In this document: positions 22,955 through 34,605 of the stretch, piece by piece
Layout: every line of letters begins with the position of its first letter
How positions within the stretch are numbered: position 1 is the first letter of the stretch
DNA from: Rhytidiadelphus loreus
Lineage: Eukaryota; Streptophyta; Bryopsida; Hypnales; Hylocomiaceae
Direction of reading: 5' to 3'
Assembly (NCBI GenBank): GCA_947034895.1
Contig: OX344762.1
Location: 24,160,760-24,224,759 of the forward strand
DNA length: 64,000 bases
Program-made: the position numbers and the translations under genes
Notes under the pieces: model-generated
The model's database searches: none
What the model was told of the DNA's origin: nothing
What the model saw: the letters and a program-made list of their open reading frames with translations, nothing else

Positions 22955-25900
22955 TCATGTGACCAGCTTCAAGTTCTTTTCCCCCCACATTGTGTTGGCA
23001 CCCTTGACGTCCTGAATCATATATTGATCTCCTTTTTCATTGGGGAACATCAAAGAGACACCCTCCTGCAAAACAAGGCGCACGTCCACCCTCCACCACC
23101 CCCTCGGGATATTTTGTCCGTGGAATTGGTGTTCACCCGGCACACCGCTGATGGTTCCCAACGCCACTTTCTGCTTCACGGCCCTCGGATTCATGAGAAA
23201 TACTTCGTCCCCGACCTTGAACTGCAAAGAAAACCACATTAGCGGTTTAGGAGAGTCCCGGTCCATGTGGAGCAAAATCCAGCATCATTTTGCAAACGCC
23301 CCCCCTTGAAAGTCACTAGCACGTCACTCGCTAGCAACTACATTGTGACTCGCTACTTCAACCCAAAACTGCCGCATGACTAGCGCGTGACTGCAATTTC
23401 ACTCAGACAATAAAAAAACAAGAGTTTCGGGAAGGCACAAGATTTTTGGAGTGCTGGAGCTTACCTTCTTCGAGTTGGTGTCCTTATTCAACACAGCCTT
23501 CGCCCTCGTCGACGGCTTCTGCGTCCTGACCTGTATACACACACCAAATCCATCAGACATACAACAGAGGGGCACGTGAGGGAGAGCACCTTTGAAATCA
23601 GGGCACGAAGCCTCTCCTTGTTTGACGTGCAATGAAGCATGTCTAAGGGGGCTATTACCTTGCTTGGAGACTTTGCTGGCTTCCTCCCTTTCTTCTGCAA
23701 GGGATCCGACCGTACCAATGGTACAGACTCCTCCACGTCGGATTCTACAACTTCATCACGAACTGTGGGCAGATCCGAGACAACAGAGGGCAACGTAGGG
23801 ACTTGTTGCGGCAGGTTTGCTGGTTTTGGCTCTCCATTGTCCTCACCGGGTGCCTCCTCCTCCTTAGTGGGGGAATTCTCCTCCTGCGCCACCACATTTT
23901 CCTTTGTAGCTGCCAAGTTCAACTCGTCAGCATGGGTTCCTTGGATCACAATAGTGGGCGATGCATTGGTGGGAAGGCTAATTGCTGCGTCGGCGATGGG
24001 GTCAGCGCTTGCGTTTTGGGGAGACTTCTCCACCTCCGTTGGAGCATCTGCGGCTGCGGCCACAGATGCACCCTCCGCAATGTCCAAGGCATATGCTCCT
24101 CCATTGTCGAGACTCCCTGGAACCATGACTTCAGTTGTAGCGGGTGCCGGTTCAGGCGGCGGGCTTTTCCGTCCCTCCACCTTTCAGTGCGAAGGAATTG
24201 CCGCAGCATGCATGGGTGGCAGATCCTTGACGGACATTTCAGAGTCAGAAGAAAGCGTCACTTCCGCATGAGTGGCTGTGACAGTTGCAGGATTCAACGC
24301 TTTAGGCGGTGCACAGGCGCAGGTTGCTGAGGCACCTTTTTGCAGCACATCTGCAGCTCCGGCAGGTACACCGTCTGCAATGTTCTGAAGCACCCCTGCA
24401 GCGTGAATCCCTTGCTGACCACGGGATGATTGATGCTCTAGCGCGGAGTGAGTTATGGACGGGCTGCCATCTTCCCCCTGTTTGGACTTCCACATGAACT
24501 CCTGGAACATGGACCTCATTTCTTCTGTGGTCGCTATGATCTGCTCGAACTTCCCATGCACATCCTTCTTCAATTCGTCAATTTGCCATTGTAGACTAGA
24601 CCCTTGCGCAACCCACCCTCAATATCAAAATACACGGACCTCTGACAACATTGGCCCCAAATCACCAAGTGGAAGAGCCCTCGTAGTCGCGACAAAGTCA
24701 CCAGTCACCATAAGATGACTTGCACGCGACTACACAGCGACTTCTAAGTGACTGAATGATTACTTCCCCATGACTACGGGATGACTTCATGGCGATTGCG
24801 GGATTAGTTTCTGGTGACTATGACGTGACTTCACAACGACTTCTAAGCCACTACGGGATTACTGCCCGGCAGTGCACCACTTGAATGGTTAAGGTCCACA
24901 AAGCACTGCATGGGACTAACTTACACATTCTTCATAGCGTGTATTCCCTCTTGTTGTAGTTTACATTGACTAAATGCACTTAACATGTCTCAAGCTAACC
25001 AGAATAAAGCAACTCACTTGGACTTAAAAAGCAGTGCATGGGGCATACTCACACATAACACAGACACAGACATAATTCATACATAGCTCAAACAGAAGGA
25101 AGAATTACACTCAAACTCACCCTCAAATAACGAACATGCAAACTACAATAACTCAGATTCACACATAGGTAGGACTCACGCTTAATTGAGATTCACACAT
25201 AACTCTATGATAACTCACTGGCACACCGAACATGCGCTTTAGGCAATGCATGTTCAGATTCGAGAAACGCACCTACAAAGTCCCCGCAAAACTTTCGTAA
25301 AATAATGCGACTGCAGGATTACTTTCCAGTGATTGAGATGCGACTCCACATCAACTTCTCAATGACAAACGATTACTGGCCGGCAATAATCTACTGAAAT
25401 GGTTAAGGGCCAACTTTACTTACGGCATTTGTGCCCACTCACGGTTGAGATTGGCTAAACGCACCTATGCAGTCCATAAAAACAAGAGGAAAACAACTCA
25501 CTTGTACTCACATGGGGATAACTAGGATTTGCATAACTCAGACTCAAAGATAATGAGGACTCATGCATAATGTAGACTCTCACATAACTAGGATCAAAAC
25601 TACAGAAACGTCCCACCCACAAGGCATATGGGCGGCCTAGTATATGACAAACATACCACTTTGTGGGTTAGGCTCCCCACGCCACTGCTCCGCACAACAT
25701 CTGCAATGTCGGTAATCCCTGGGCTGGTGGACCGTCTTTCTCTCTACACACAAGCAAAGAAGGGAACCTCACATTGCAATTCAACGAAAGACAACCAAGA
25801 CGTCCATAATTCGCTGCTAAAAATACAAGAACTTGCAAAAAAAGGTAAGTAGATATTCTCTTCACAAGGAAGCTCACCAGTGAGGCTTCCACACCCGCTT

Positions 25901-27176
25901 TGCCTTTCCTGCCTACTGCACTGAGGCCCTTCACGCCTTGACGTGCCACGGCCATCTGGGCGGACTTCTCCTTCTGGGAAGCTGTATTCCAGTACAAAAT
26001 TAGGCGTTTCCATTGGTCGGGGTCGATGTGCACTGGAGGTTTGGGGTTCTCCCGGTCTGTGGAGGACAACCACTTAGTTTTCAATCGAGAACTCTCCGAC
26101 TTCATAAACTTTGTCACTGTCGTTCGGAAGGCAGCCATGCTCAAAGGGGATCCAACATACTCGAACTCGTTGTCCAAAAGCTCCCGCAGCTTTTGGAGAG
26201 TGTGAGGCTTATGCTTCGACCAATCCACGATGCTCATATCCAAGACTTTTGGAACAAAATTCCGTACCACCAGGTCCCACGCATTCTTCCCCGAGCAGCC
26301 AAGATCCACCTCGCCCCCCTCAAGCACTTCCACGAAGTTGGGTTTAGGGGGACCCATTAGAGTCTCTTCTGTTCCGAACTCATGAGCTGTACCTTTCTTC
26401 CGCCGACTTGTGTACTCAGATGTCCGCTCCACTGCATTGCCTCCAATCTGGTAAGACTGTCGTCCTAGTGCATTCCACACAGGCTGTTGGGGTGGTGGTG
26501 GCTTTGGCAACCACTTTCCCAGCTGCCATTGCCATCCTAAATCCTCAGGCTCGTCAGGTGGGGGTGGGGGGGTGGCTGCGAGGTCGGCCTACGTGCAAGC
26601 AATTTCCTCGGCGACCTCAAGGTAGGGGTAGGTTTTGGGCGCTTTGCCCTTCTGTCCAACAGCGGCTCCGGTTCCTCCATGTCATCGTCACTAGAGTCAA
26701 ACAATGCATCTTCTGCAGCAGCACACCAAATAGAAAGAGCGGTGAGCAAGACAAAGGCATCCATTTGGTTTAGGGTGGAAGCGGAGCGGTCCCAAAATTG
26801 ACCCCATACATCCACATTGCGCAAAACAAAGAAAACCCGTACTTGGGATTGATCACGAGACGATTCTACAAAAAATTGGGTATGCTGGGCACTGCCCCCA
26901 ACAAATGACGCAGTGAAGTCCGGTTCTGGGACTCTCCACTGCAGGATTCTGCAATTCAGGTCACGCTTCTTCCTCCTGAACTCGACACACCAATGCAGCT
27001 CTGACCCTAGCAACCTTGAAAGAAAGCGGGAGACAATTTTTACCTGCCACACCGTCTTCCAACTTCGAAAGCCGCTCTACATGTCTACAAGCTATAGCTA
27101 AGTGCATCATACCTCTTGCGATGGCCTCTTCATTGGACTCCGTCGCCTCTGAGGAAGAATTGCGGTCGCTGCTCAT
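22955..27176 (-). CDS. TNPA: TNPA-like CACTA accessory protein
   Basis: Exon segments, 5' to 3': 27,176-27,044; 26,712-25,878; about 24,600-23,660; 23,530-23,465; 23,221-22,955, mostly with clear GT-AG borders. The second segment carries a plant Ptta/En/Spm (Transposase_24) core: WSKHKPHTLQKLRELLDNEF, then DPDQWKRLILYWNTAS with basic residues following. The third starts with a predicted coiled coil (LQWQIDELKKDVHGKFEQI) and an acidic/proline-rich linker. The last is a TNP1/EN/SPM (Transposase_23) C-terminal domain: KVGDEVFLMNP, VALGTISGVPGE, QDVKGANTMW. In En/Spm this protein binds subterminal repeats and brings the ends together. Lesions: an in-frame TGA at 24,184-24,186 and an apparent frame change in the poly-C/G tract near 26,565-26,575. 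Exon joins between 25,878 and 24,600 are unsolved, and the start is tentative. Confidence 0.7.
24690..24880. repeat. TGACT/CGACT array in the TNPA gene
   Basis: About a dozen copies of [C/T]GACT in both orientations occur here ('gatgacttgcacgcgactac', 'cagcgacttctaagtgactg', 'gtgacttcacaacgacttc'), in a non-coding part of the TNPA-like gene. A weaker cluster continues at 25,300-25,390. The motif is the same as in the subterminal regions. Confidence 0.7.
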
Positions 27177-29529
27177 TCTGGATTTGTCGCCCGCTGCTCC
27201 ACGGTCGCCGTGAGTGCGCTTCCCCCTTCTGGTCCGTCCTTGGAGGCCCCGCTGCCTGCTACTCCTACGCACAACCTCTTCACCTTTCTCTCGGCGATTT
27301 GGCCCCTTACACTCGCGCCTCTTCCCGGAGTCTTGATCGCTGTGCGACGTAGGTGATTTAGGGTTCAGTAGGTTTAAGAAAACAAGGGCCTAATTGAAGT
27401 AGGAGCCACACAAGCGGTTTACGAAATCAAAACAAGCCAACTACAGGGAGAAGACAAAATCATGAAATAAGAATTAAACCGCTCGGGTTATGCCTGCCTC
27501 CTCAATCGAGAGAGACACACTTCAGTTGCCCCGCCACCACCGGTTCCACGTGGCCGCCATGTTGAGGAATGGGGTTTAATGCAATTCCTCACTGACTGCA
27601 CTCCGACGCTACTTCCCCATGACTCCGACACGACTCCGACACGACTTCGACGCTACTTCCTCACTCACATGAAGTGACGTAGAAGATAGACATCGGCCGC
27701 CGCGACTTCTGCACAACTCCAACACGACTGCACAGTGTCCAAGGCATATGGACAGCGCGTTTTCCAAAGCTCATAAACCGTTAACCCTACTGCGGCGTTT
27801 GCTTACAGAGACGGACGAGTTGCACCATGGCTGTGCACAGAAGCACAGGCGCAAGCCAAACAAGAGAGACAGCCACCTCTGCAGGCAAGGATGCACAGCC
27901 AGGTTGGGGAGCACAAAATATTCTATTCAGGAGGACACAACGACATCGACCAACGCCAATGCGCCCACGAATGCACGGACAATTGAATTACAAAGCAAGG
28001 TAAGGAGGAAACTCACGGCGCAAGTTTCGAGTTGAAAAGAGGCCCGAATTTTGCTTGAACTTCCGCCACATTCTTGTCCCGCGCTAGTTCATACTCTCCC
28101 TTCTGCGGTGGTGGAGACTCCATGCTGCGCCCCGACCCCAATTTCTTGTCACCTGACCAGAATTTGTTGCCTGCTTCCTTGTGTGTAGGTAAACCAACGT
28201 TGTTGATCAGAGCAAAGCAACGTGGAAGACAGGCGCAAGAGCTGCACGGAGGAAGAAGGTCGTTGCCGGCGTCTATAGTTTCAAAATCCAAGGCCTTGTC
28301 TTCCCTTTTGTTCAGACTGCCACAAAAGTGCGATTTGTTCCTCCTGAAGCAGGTGTGCATTCTTGATCACAACCAGGGGAAAGAGGAAGTGGGTTTGATT
28401 ACGGGACAGATTTGGCGGCTGACATTTAATTGCGAGGTCATGCAATAACTCATGATTTGTCCACGACTGAAGGAAGTATTTATACAGGCCAGATTTTCTC
28501 CTGATTTTGTTATGATCGCAAAGTGATAGGGTGGCTCCTAACTCATGAAGCCTATATACGGTCCAAGGGGAACACCCTATATACATCAATTCACAGGAGG
28601 CCTGTGTGCTAACTTTGGAGACTTAGTGAGGATCCTACGGCCAGACGTCGAACTACGGGCCCCACCCTCCCCACGACTTGAAATAGTCACGAGTAACTGA
28701 GTAAGTTGCAGGTTTTGTCTACGGTGACTTCCTCGCGACTTGATGGTGACCTCTCAAAGCTTCTTCGCGACTTGATGGTGACTTGATGGTGACTTTTTAG
28801 GATTTTAAAGATGATGGACGCTTGTAGGTGATGGTCGAAGCTGCGACCGCCCCACCCTCTGTTGCAGGGTGTGAAGATGTTGGCCAGAACTCGACATCCT
28901 TAAACCATATCATCCACACTCCCTCCCACATGATACCACCTGCAGAAGTTCAGTCACTAAATCTTCACGGAGTACTTGCACAGCCAAACAGCCACCCTAA
29001 ATCCCCAAGTAAGCTTGAAGTTAGCATGCGCCCCTCGGAAGTCAGTTACCAACATGTCTTTGAGCGGTTTGAATTTGCAACTCCTGCTAGACTAGGTGCA
29101 CTACCGGAGGCAGTCATGTCATTGGTATTATCCACAAGTCTTGGCCACCCTAGGTCGGGTCCCCCAAAAGTGTGTTTCAAGGATACTATATCTTTCGCCA
29201 TGTGTTGTCCCTCGTCGAGACCAAGCACATGTACGTGCAGTATGCAAGTCAGCTGCTTAGGATGCACTTGAGACCCTAGCATGCGCCCATTGCCTCTCCT
29301 CCCCTTTGAATTTTGCTGACAACGCCACGACTTGCCGGCAACCCATCTCCAGTCATGACTGATTCATTTTTAAGTCACTCAGAAGTCGCGTAAGAGTTCC
29401 GCATAGGGCTGTCACTACAATCGCACTTCAAACTTGTTGCCTGTGCCATGGCATACTTATTTGTGAGGTGGTTTTCTTATCTGTGCCCATGCGTTCAATG
29501 CAGGGCAGCTATTGGATTTGGAGTTCCTT
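27177..29529. promoter_or_regulatory. Divergent spacer between TNPA and TNPD
   Basis: This head-to-head spacer must contain the 5' ends of both transposon genes. Two motif-rich blocks, 27,585-27,740 ('actccgacacgactccgac') and 28,670-28,810 ('cgcgacttgatggtgac' repeated), carry the subterminal word [C/T]GACT. Open frames at 28,013-28,360 (-) and 28,828-29,271 (+) lie between them without a recognisable domain; one or both could be 5' exons. Confidence 0.5.
28670..28810. repeat. Tandem GACTTGATGGT repeats in the CACTA spacer
   Basis: The unit 'gcgacttgatggtgac' occurs at about 28,736 and again, doubled as 'gacttgatggtgacttgatggtgac', at about 28,769-28,793. Further CGACTT and GTGACT words surround it. 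This is an internal version of the subterminal motif. Confidence 0.7.
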
Positions 29530-32500
29530 ATGGAGGATCCAGTTATGCCAGCAATACTTCCATGCAGTGACAGTCAGCGGCAGCGGCTGAGGGATGACAG
29601 GATGTGGAGTAGAGAGCTTCGTCGGGCTTCCGAGCACCACTTGAAGAGGTTGGCTTGTCCATGCAACGAATGCCGTGGAGGAAGGAAGTTACTTATTCGT
29701 AACGTGAAAGCGCACCTCCTTCGAAATGGCAGACATCCAAGCTGTCGGATTTGGAGAGGTCCAAGTGACAAGGACTCTTCAGACGAAGAATGGGAGCGTG
29801 AATTTTGGGGACCAGTGGCGGCAGAAGCGGTTGGAGTTGATGCGAATGTGGACACCACAGGCATGATCAAACAAGCTTTGGAGCATGAGGATGTAATCGC
29901 AGATGCCGCTGACCAAATGCGTCATGAGGTGACCGATGCCTTTGCCATTGTGGACTCCATCCATGCAGATTGTTTAGGAGTGGATGTGGAGGACACAACA
30001 GAGGCAGAGGAGTGCAGGGACAATACCAACCCGCCTACAATGGGTACAGCAATTGATGGAGCTGAGGCCAACGGGGACACAGATGGCCAAGCACTGGAGG
30101 ATTCCATGCAGCATTTATACGAAGGCGCCCGATCCAGCAAGATTGGAGCCACAGTGTTGCTCATGAATCTTTGTACGGTTCATGGGGTGAGCAACAACTG
30201 TGCAAATGAATTGTTCAATCTCTTGCACCTACACCTTCTTCCGCAGAACAACACATTGCCGAGAACATACCATGCAGCAAAGACCTTGACAGCAAAATTG
30301 GGTCTCACTTACAACACCATCCATGCATGTGAGAAAGGGTGTGTGTTGTTTCGCGGTGAGCATGCGGAAGCCATACGTTGCCCTAAGTGTGGAGGACGCC
30401 GATACAAAGACGAAGAGCGATGGGCTCTACCGCTCAAAGTATTGCGTCATTTTTCCATCATTCCCCGGTTGAAACGAATGTTCAGGAGTCCTAACATCTC
30501 CAAGTTAATGGTGTGGCATGCGGAGAACCACAGTGATCGTGTGGGCGGGGACGGCCTTGTCCGGCATCCATGTGATTCGAAGGCGTGGCGACACTTCCAC
30601 GAGAATGTTGACCCCACCTTCGAAAATGATCCCCGGAACACTCACTTTGCGTTGGCAGCAGACGAAGTGAATCCATTCAAGCAAAATAGGTTGTCTTGGT
30701 CCACTTGGCCAGTTGTGCTGTTGAATTACAATATCCCTCCATGGTTGACTACAAAGAAGTTTTTCCTCCTTTTGGCCTTGTTGATTCCAGGTAAAGAGTC
30801 CGTGACGTTGGAAACCTTCAATGTGTACCTCGCACCCCTTGTGGACGAGTTGCTGGAGTTATGGGAAGGTGTTCTTGCGTATGACGTGACGAAGGATGTA
30901 GGGTCCAGGTCATTTCAGCTACGGGCCATGCTGTTGTGGACTATCCATGACTTTCCAGGCTACGGCACAGTTGGAGGGTTTTCCCATCAAGGTTACGCAG
31001 CCTGTCCTTGGTGTGGTGTGGACCTTGGCGCCGAGCACTCTGTGGAGTTGGGCAAACAAACGTATGCTGGAACCAGGCGATGGTTGCCCGAAGATCATCC
31101 GTACAGATCAGCTGCAATGAAGGACCACTTTGACGGTGAAATGGAAACTAGGCCTAAACCACGTGAAGTTACAGTGGAAGAACAAATAGAGCACGCCAAG
31201 AACTGTGAGGCGTGGAGAGCAGCGGGACATAGAGATGGTACAACCGGGGACCCTTCAAAGGTGCACGGCGTGAAGCGACTGAGCGATCTTCACAGATTGC
31301 CCTACTGGCAGGTGAGTGCAACTACTCTCTGAACTCCCTCAGGCATGAAGGCGACTTATAGGTGACTTATAGGCGACTTATAGGTGATTTTCAATCTACT
31401 TTCCCAGTATCTTGGTAGTCACATGAGAGTAGTATGGAAGTGTCGGCTTATTCTCGCAGTGACTTGTGAGTGACTTCTGCTAGTGCTAGCGGGGTTTCCA
31501 TTTTCCGGATTCAGTCGTGTATGTGGAATAAGTGCCTCATGTTGTCTGAACTTGTAAATAATGAAGTGTTATTGATCCACTCCACGCTTTCTGCCTCCAC
31601 AGAAGCTTCTCATTCGGTACACCTTGGACGTCATGCATTGTGAGATGAATCTGTCCAAGAACTTCTTGAAAACAATAACAGGGAAGAAGGATACTGTGAA
31701 AGTGAGAAGAGATTTGCAGAGGCGGAATTTGCGAAGACATCTTTGGCTGACCCCAAATCCCCATCACCCAAGGAAGATGCTAAAGCCTCGAGCTCCGTAT
31801 GTTATGTTGGATCACGAATTTGAGAAGTTTGCAAGGTGCCTGGAGGCCTTGAAGACACCATTCGGCTATTCCTCAGACCTGGGCAAGTGCATTCGGAAAA
31901 AGAACTTTGGCGGTCTGAAGTCGCACGATTACTATGTGTTGATGCAACAGGTGCTGCCACTGGTACTTCGGGGGTGATGCAACTTGGGCCACGCTTGGCT
32001 GTCATGAGAATGTGCAAGGTGTTCCGACGCTTGTGCACAAAGGTTTACAACCCAGCGGACTTTGCATCATTGGAGGTCGATGTTGCGGAAAGCATGGCGT
32101 TGTTGGAGATAGAATTTCCGCCTTCTTTTTTTGACACAATGACCCACCTCCCCTATCATCTAGCGAAGGAACTTGACCTCTGTGGACCTGTGAGCGCCCA
32201 TTGGATGTATCCAATAGAACGTTACATGAAGGTCTTGAAAAACCATGTGAGGAACATGGCCCGACCCGAAGCGTGTATGGCGGAGGGGTACTTGAAAGAA
32301 GAGTGCCTCGGTTTCATCACGGAGTACTTGCAACGGTTTGAGCCCACACAGAGACGTGTTTGGGACGAAGATGAAGAATATGGTGACGCCGAGGAAGTGT
32401 TGCAAGGCGCCGGAAGGCCATATGTGATGAGCCCCGAGCTTCGAGATGTCGCTCACCAGTATGTGCTGACAAACGTGTCCCTTATGGAGGATCTAAATGC

Positions 32501-33587
32501 GTAAGTCCTTGATGCACCCTAAAACCGCAGGCTAGGTCCCCCATATTTGGCAACAGTTGTTATCGCCCCCTTCGTGCATCTGTGCGGCTCTGGGGCAGTG
32601 GCTGTTGGTTCCCCACTGTTGGCGAAACGTTGTATCAGAGTCGTAGGAAAGTAACTTCCCAGTCACTTGTCAGTCACTTACCAGTCGTACACCACTAAGT
32701 TTCCGACTTCCATGTAACTGGGTGTAGTAAAATTTTAGTCACGCCAGTCCCGGAGCCCTTGGAATGTTCCATAAGTGTTTTATTGTTCTCGATTTTTTTT
32801 TGTACCTCCTTACCATCTGCAAACGAGCCATTGAACGTGTTTGGTATGTTTCTGCAGGAAATGGCAGACCGAGGTTGAGCAAGATCCGTCTACCACAGCA
32901 CTAGTAGAGTGGATTATGAATACCGTGGGTGAGTCTCAGTTGAATCTCCGGAACCCAGACGACATGGATCGCCTCTTGTTAAGTAAGAAGCCATCCCGAA
33001 AGGCCACTCGATATACACGGATCTTGGCATTTGGTAACCGATTCCGGGTGGATGACAACACCTCTGCTCAAATGGTGAGCTACAACAGCGGCATCGCATC
33101 GGTGTTTTCACTGCCCGCCAAAAGTGATTCGGATGCATCAATTCCATATGTAGGTGTTCTCCAAGATATATTCCTCTTGGATTACGAAGCACTGCAAACG
33201 CCCGTCATCCTGCTGCAATGTGAGTGGGTGAAGCCCTTCGACAATCGTGGGAATCCAACATACATCCGAGATGACGACGGCTTCTTGGTTTTCAACTTCC
33301 GCCACAAACTCCCTCGCTTGTCGGAGCCCTTCATCTTTCCTAGCCAGGCGACGCAGGTTTTTTTCTCAGATGTTATCACTAAACCAGGTTGGAAAGTTGT
33401 CTTACGCAAAGAAGCAAGAGCAAAGCGGGAAGTGGTTGACACCGCAGACGCCTTCATTAGCACCATAGTGGACAGCGTGGGATTAGCAACACCCATGCAA
33501 CTTCCTCGACCAGTGCAAAGTGTGAACTTAGTGGGCGCTATAGAGTTGTCTATAGAAGACAACTTATTAGCACAAGGAGCATACTAG
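29530..33587 (+). CDS. TNPD: TNPD/TNP2 CACTA transposase, one apparent frameshift
   Basis: Exons 29,530-31,311, 31,603-32,500 and 32,858-33,587 have GT-AG borders. Domains in order: transposase-associated zinc finger (LACPCNECRGGRKLLIRNVK...HLLRNG); TNP2 catalytic core (Transposase_21) with CEKGCVLFRGE, CPKCGGRRY, HDFPGYGTVGGFSHQGYAAC and LDVMHCEMNLSKN; DUF4218-type region (FPPSFFDTMTHL, WMYPIERYMKVLKNHVRNMA); DUF4216-type region (PYVGVLQDIFLLDY, SEPFIFPSQATQVFF). The protein would be about 1,137 aa. In exon 2 the frame breaks at the five-G run 31,970-31,974, and adding one base would restore both the frame and the exon phase. The exon is 898 nt where 899 is needed, so this is either a real one-base deletion or an assembly error. 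ATG 29,530 was chosen as the first ATG in frame after the splice-like site at 29,503; a 5' exon may exist. Confidence 0.88.
31350..31390 (+). repeat. 11-bp tandem repeat GG[C/T]GACTTATA in TNPD intron 1
   Basis: Three exact-phase units at 31,350-31,360, 31,361-31,371 and 31,372-31,382 alternate C/T at the third position, and a fourth, decayed unit follows. Each contains the GACT core of the element's subterminal motif. Further copies (GTAGTCACATGAG, CAGTGACTTGTGAGTGACTTC) follow up to 31,480. Confidence 0.85.
32630..32760 (+). repeat. AGTCAC/AGTCGT array in TNPD intron 2
   Basis: Five or more copies lie within the intron: 'agagtcgtagg', 'cccagtcacttgtcagtcac', 'ccagtcgtacacc', 'tttagtcacgcc'. 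It is absent from the neighbouring exons at this density. Confidence 0.75.
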
Positions 33588-34311
33588 TGTCACAATTCCA
33601 TAGACGACTGGCACAATGTGAAAAGCTTAGTCATTACCAAGTGACAATGGAGTTGCGTACAGTCGCATATTAGTCACATATTATGTATGACTCTGAGCCT
33701 ACTCTATGGGCCCGTTTTGAACTTGCTGAACTATATTTCGAGGTCTCCTTAAGCCTTGGCATTGGCTTCCACCTCCTTTCATTGTGACCCCTGAAATGTC
33801 TATTGTGCACTTGCTCTAGCACAATTCTGAGGCGCGGTTGTTTTACAGTAATTACCTGAATGTGGTATCTCAATGAGTGAATGATCTCTCTTCGCCCCTC
33901 ATAGAACTCCACCCTTTGTAGGTGTAGCTCCCATGAGATTCCTAATCCTTTCTTTGTAGCTCCTCTCTTTGGTAGAATCCTACATTGCGTGCCAGTCGCG
34001 TTGAAGTCGCGGTACAGTGTCCTTCAAGTCACGGAAAAGTCCCTCACAAGTCAATACAAGTGACCCTCTGTGACTACCGCATAGTCGTCCCCGACTGTGC
34101 CAATCCACCTGCTGACTGTTGTGCCACATCAGCACGTTTTCATCGCTCCCTACAGCAGTCGCGGATGAAACGTTACCCCTTCGCTGAAGTTCATCTCGCA
34201 GTCACGAGCAAGACTGCTCCGCGACTTGGCCCTTATGCATAAAGCCTCTCCGATGCAATTAGGGAGGTGCTAGTAGTGCGGCAGTCGCATTTTTCCTGCA
34301 GTCACATATTG
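33588..34311. repeat. Right subterminal motif array of the CACTA element
   Basis: Dense AGTCGC/AGTCAC words and inverses occur: 'acagtcgcatattagtcacat' split across 33,660-33,680, 'ccagtcgcgttgaagtcgcgg' at about 33,991, 'caagtcacggaaaagtccc', 'gcatagtcgtccccgactg', and two AGTCACATAT copies just inside the right terminus. This mirrors the left subterminal array. Confidence 0.8.
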
Positions 34312-34342
34312 CAGTCACATATTTGGCAGTTTTCTTGTAGTG
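34312..34342 (-). repeat. CACTA right terminal inverted repeat
   Basis: It ends TTTCTTGTAGTG and is complementary to 21,375-21,405 at 27 of 31 positions. It is followed directly by the AAT duplication. Confidence 0.95.
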
Positions 34343-34605
34343 AATTCAAGAATTGAGTTCATCTGCTCTACGGAGTGTTCAAGCTTCATTTTTGGATCTG
34401 GGTAGCTATGAGTTGTAAGTCTCATGAAGAAATTAGATTTGATGTATACAACATCAACCGGGTGATACTAAAAAAATAATCCATTATTGTAATTAAATTC
34501 TTCATTCTCAATGTACTATTTTTCATCAATTTCCTTGTTCCAATTGGTTCAATTTATGACCTCCATATCACATAACCTTACTAAGCTTGAAAACAAAGGA
34601 CAACT

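Larger units (their letters stand above)
21375..34342. mobile_element. CACTA (En/Spm) transposon, 12,968 bp, TSD AAT
   Basis: The element begins CACTACAAGAAA and ends TTTCTTGTAGTG. The terminal inverted repeats extend 31 bp with four mismatches, and AAT flanks both ends (21,372-21,374 and 34,343-34,345), the 3-bp duplication expected of CACTA elements. It encodes two divergent genes, a TNPA-like DNA-binding protein (-) and a TNPD/TNP2 transposase (+), separated by a spacer of about 2.3 kb. Subterminal regions at both ends are dense in AGTC[A/G] words in both orientations, the likely TNPA binding sites. A 584-bp MITE (22,086-22,669) is inserted in the left part. The intact termini and exact duplication suggest a fairly young insertion, but both genes show apparent reading-frame lesions. 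Confidence 0.95.

Noticed and set aside
23639..24330. Long open frames (210 and 175 codons) on the plus strand
   Set aside because: They are antisense to the TNPA-like coding segment, have no domain, and reflect its low-complexity alanine/proline/glutamate codons.
28013..28360. 115-codon minus-strand open frame upstream of TNPA
   Set aside because: No domain; could be a leader exon, but no supporting splice chain was found.
28828..29271. 147-codon open frame upstream of the transposase
   Set aside because: No recognisable domain and no convincing splice link to TNPD. It was kept only as a possible 5' exon within the spacer entry.
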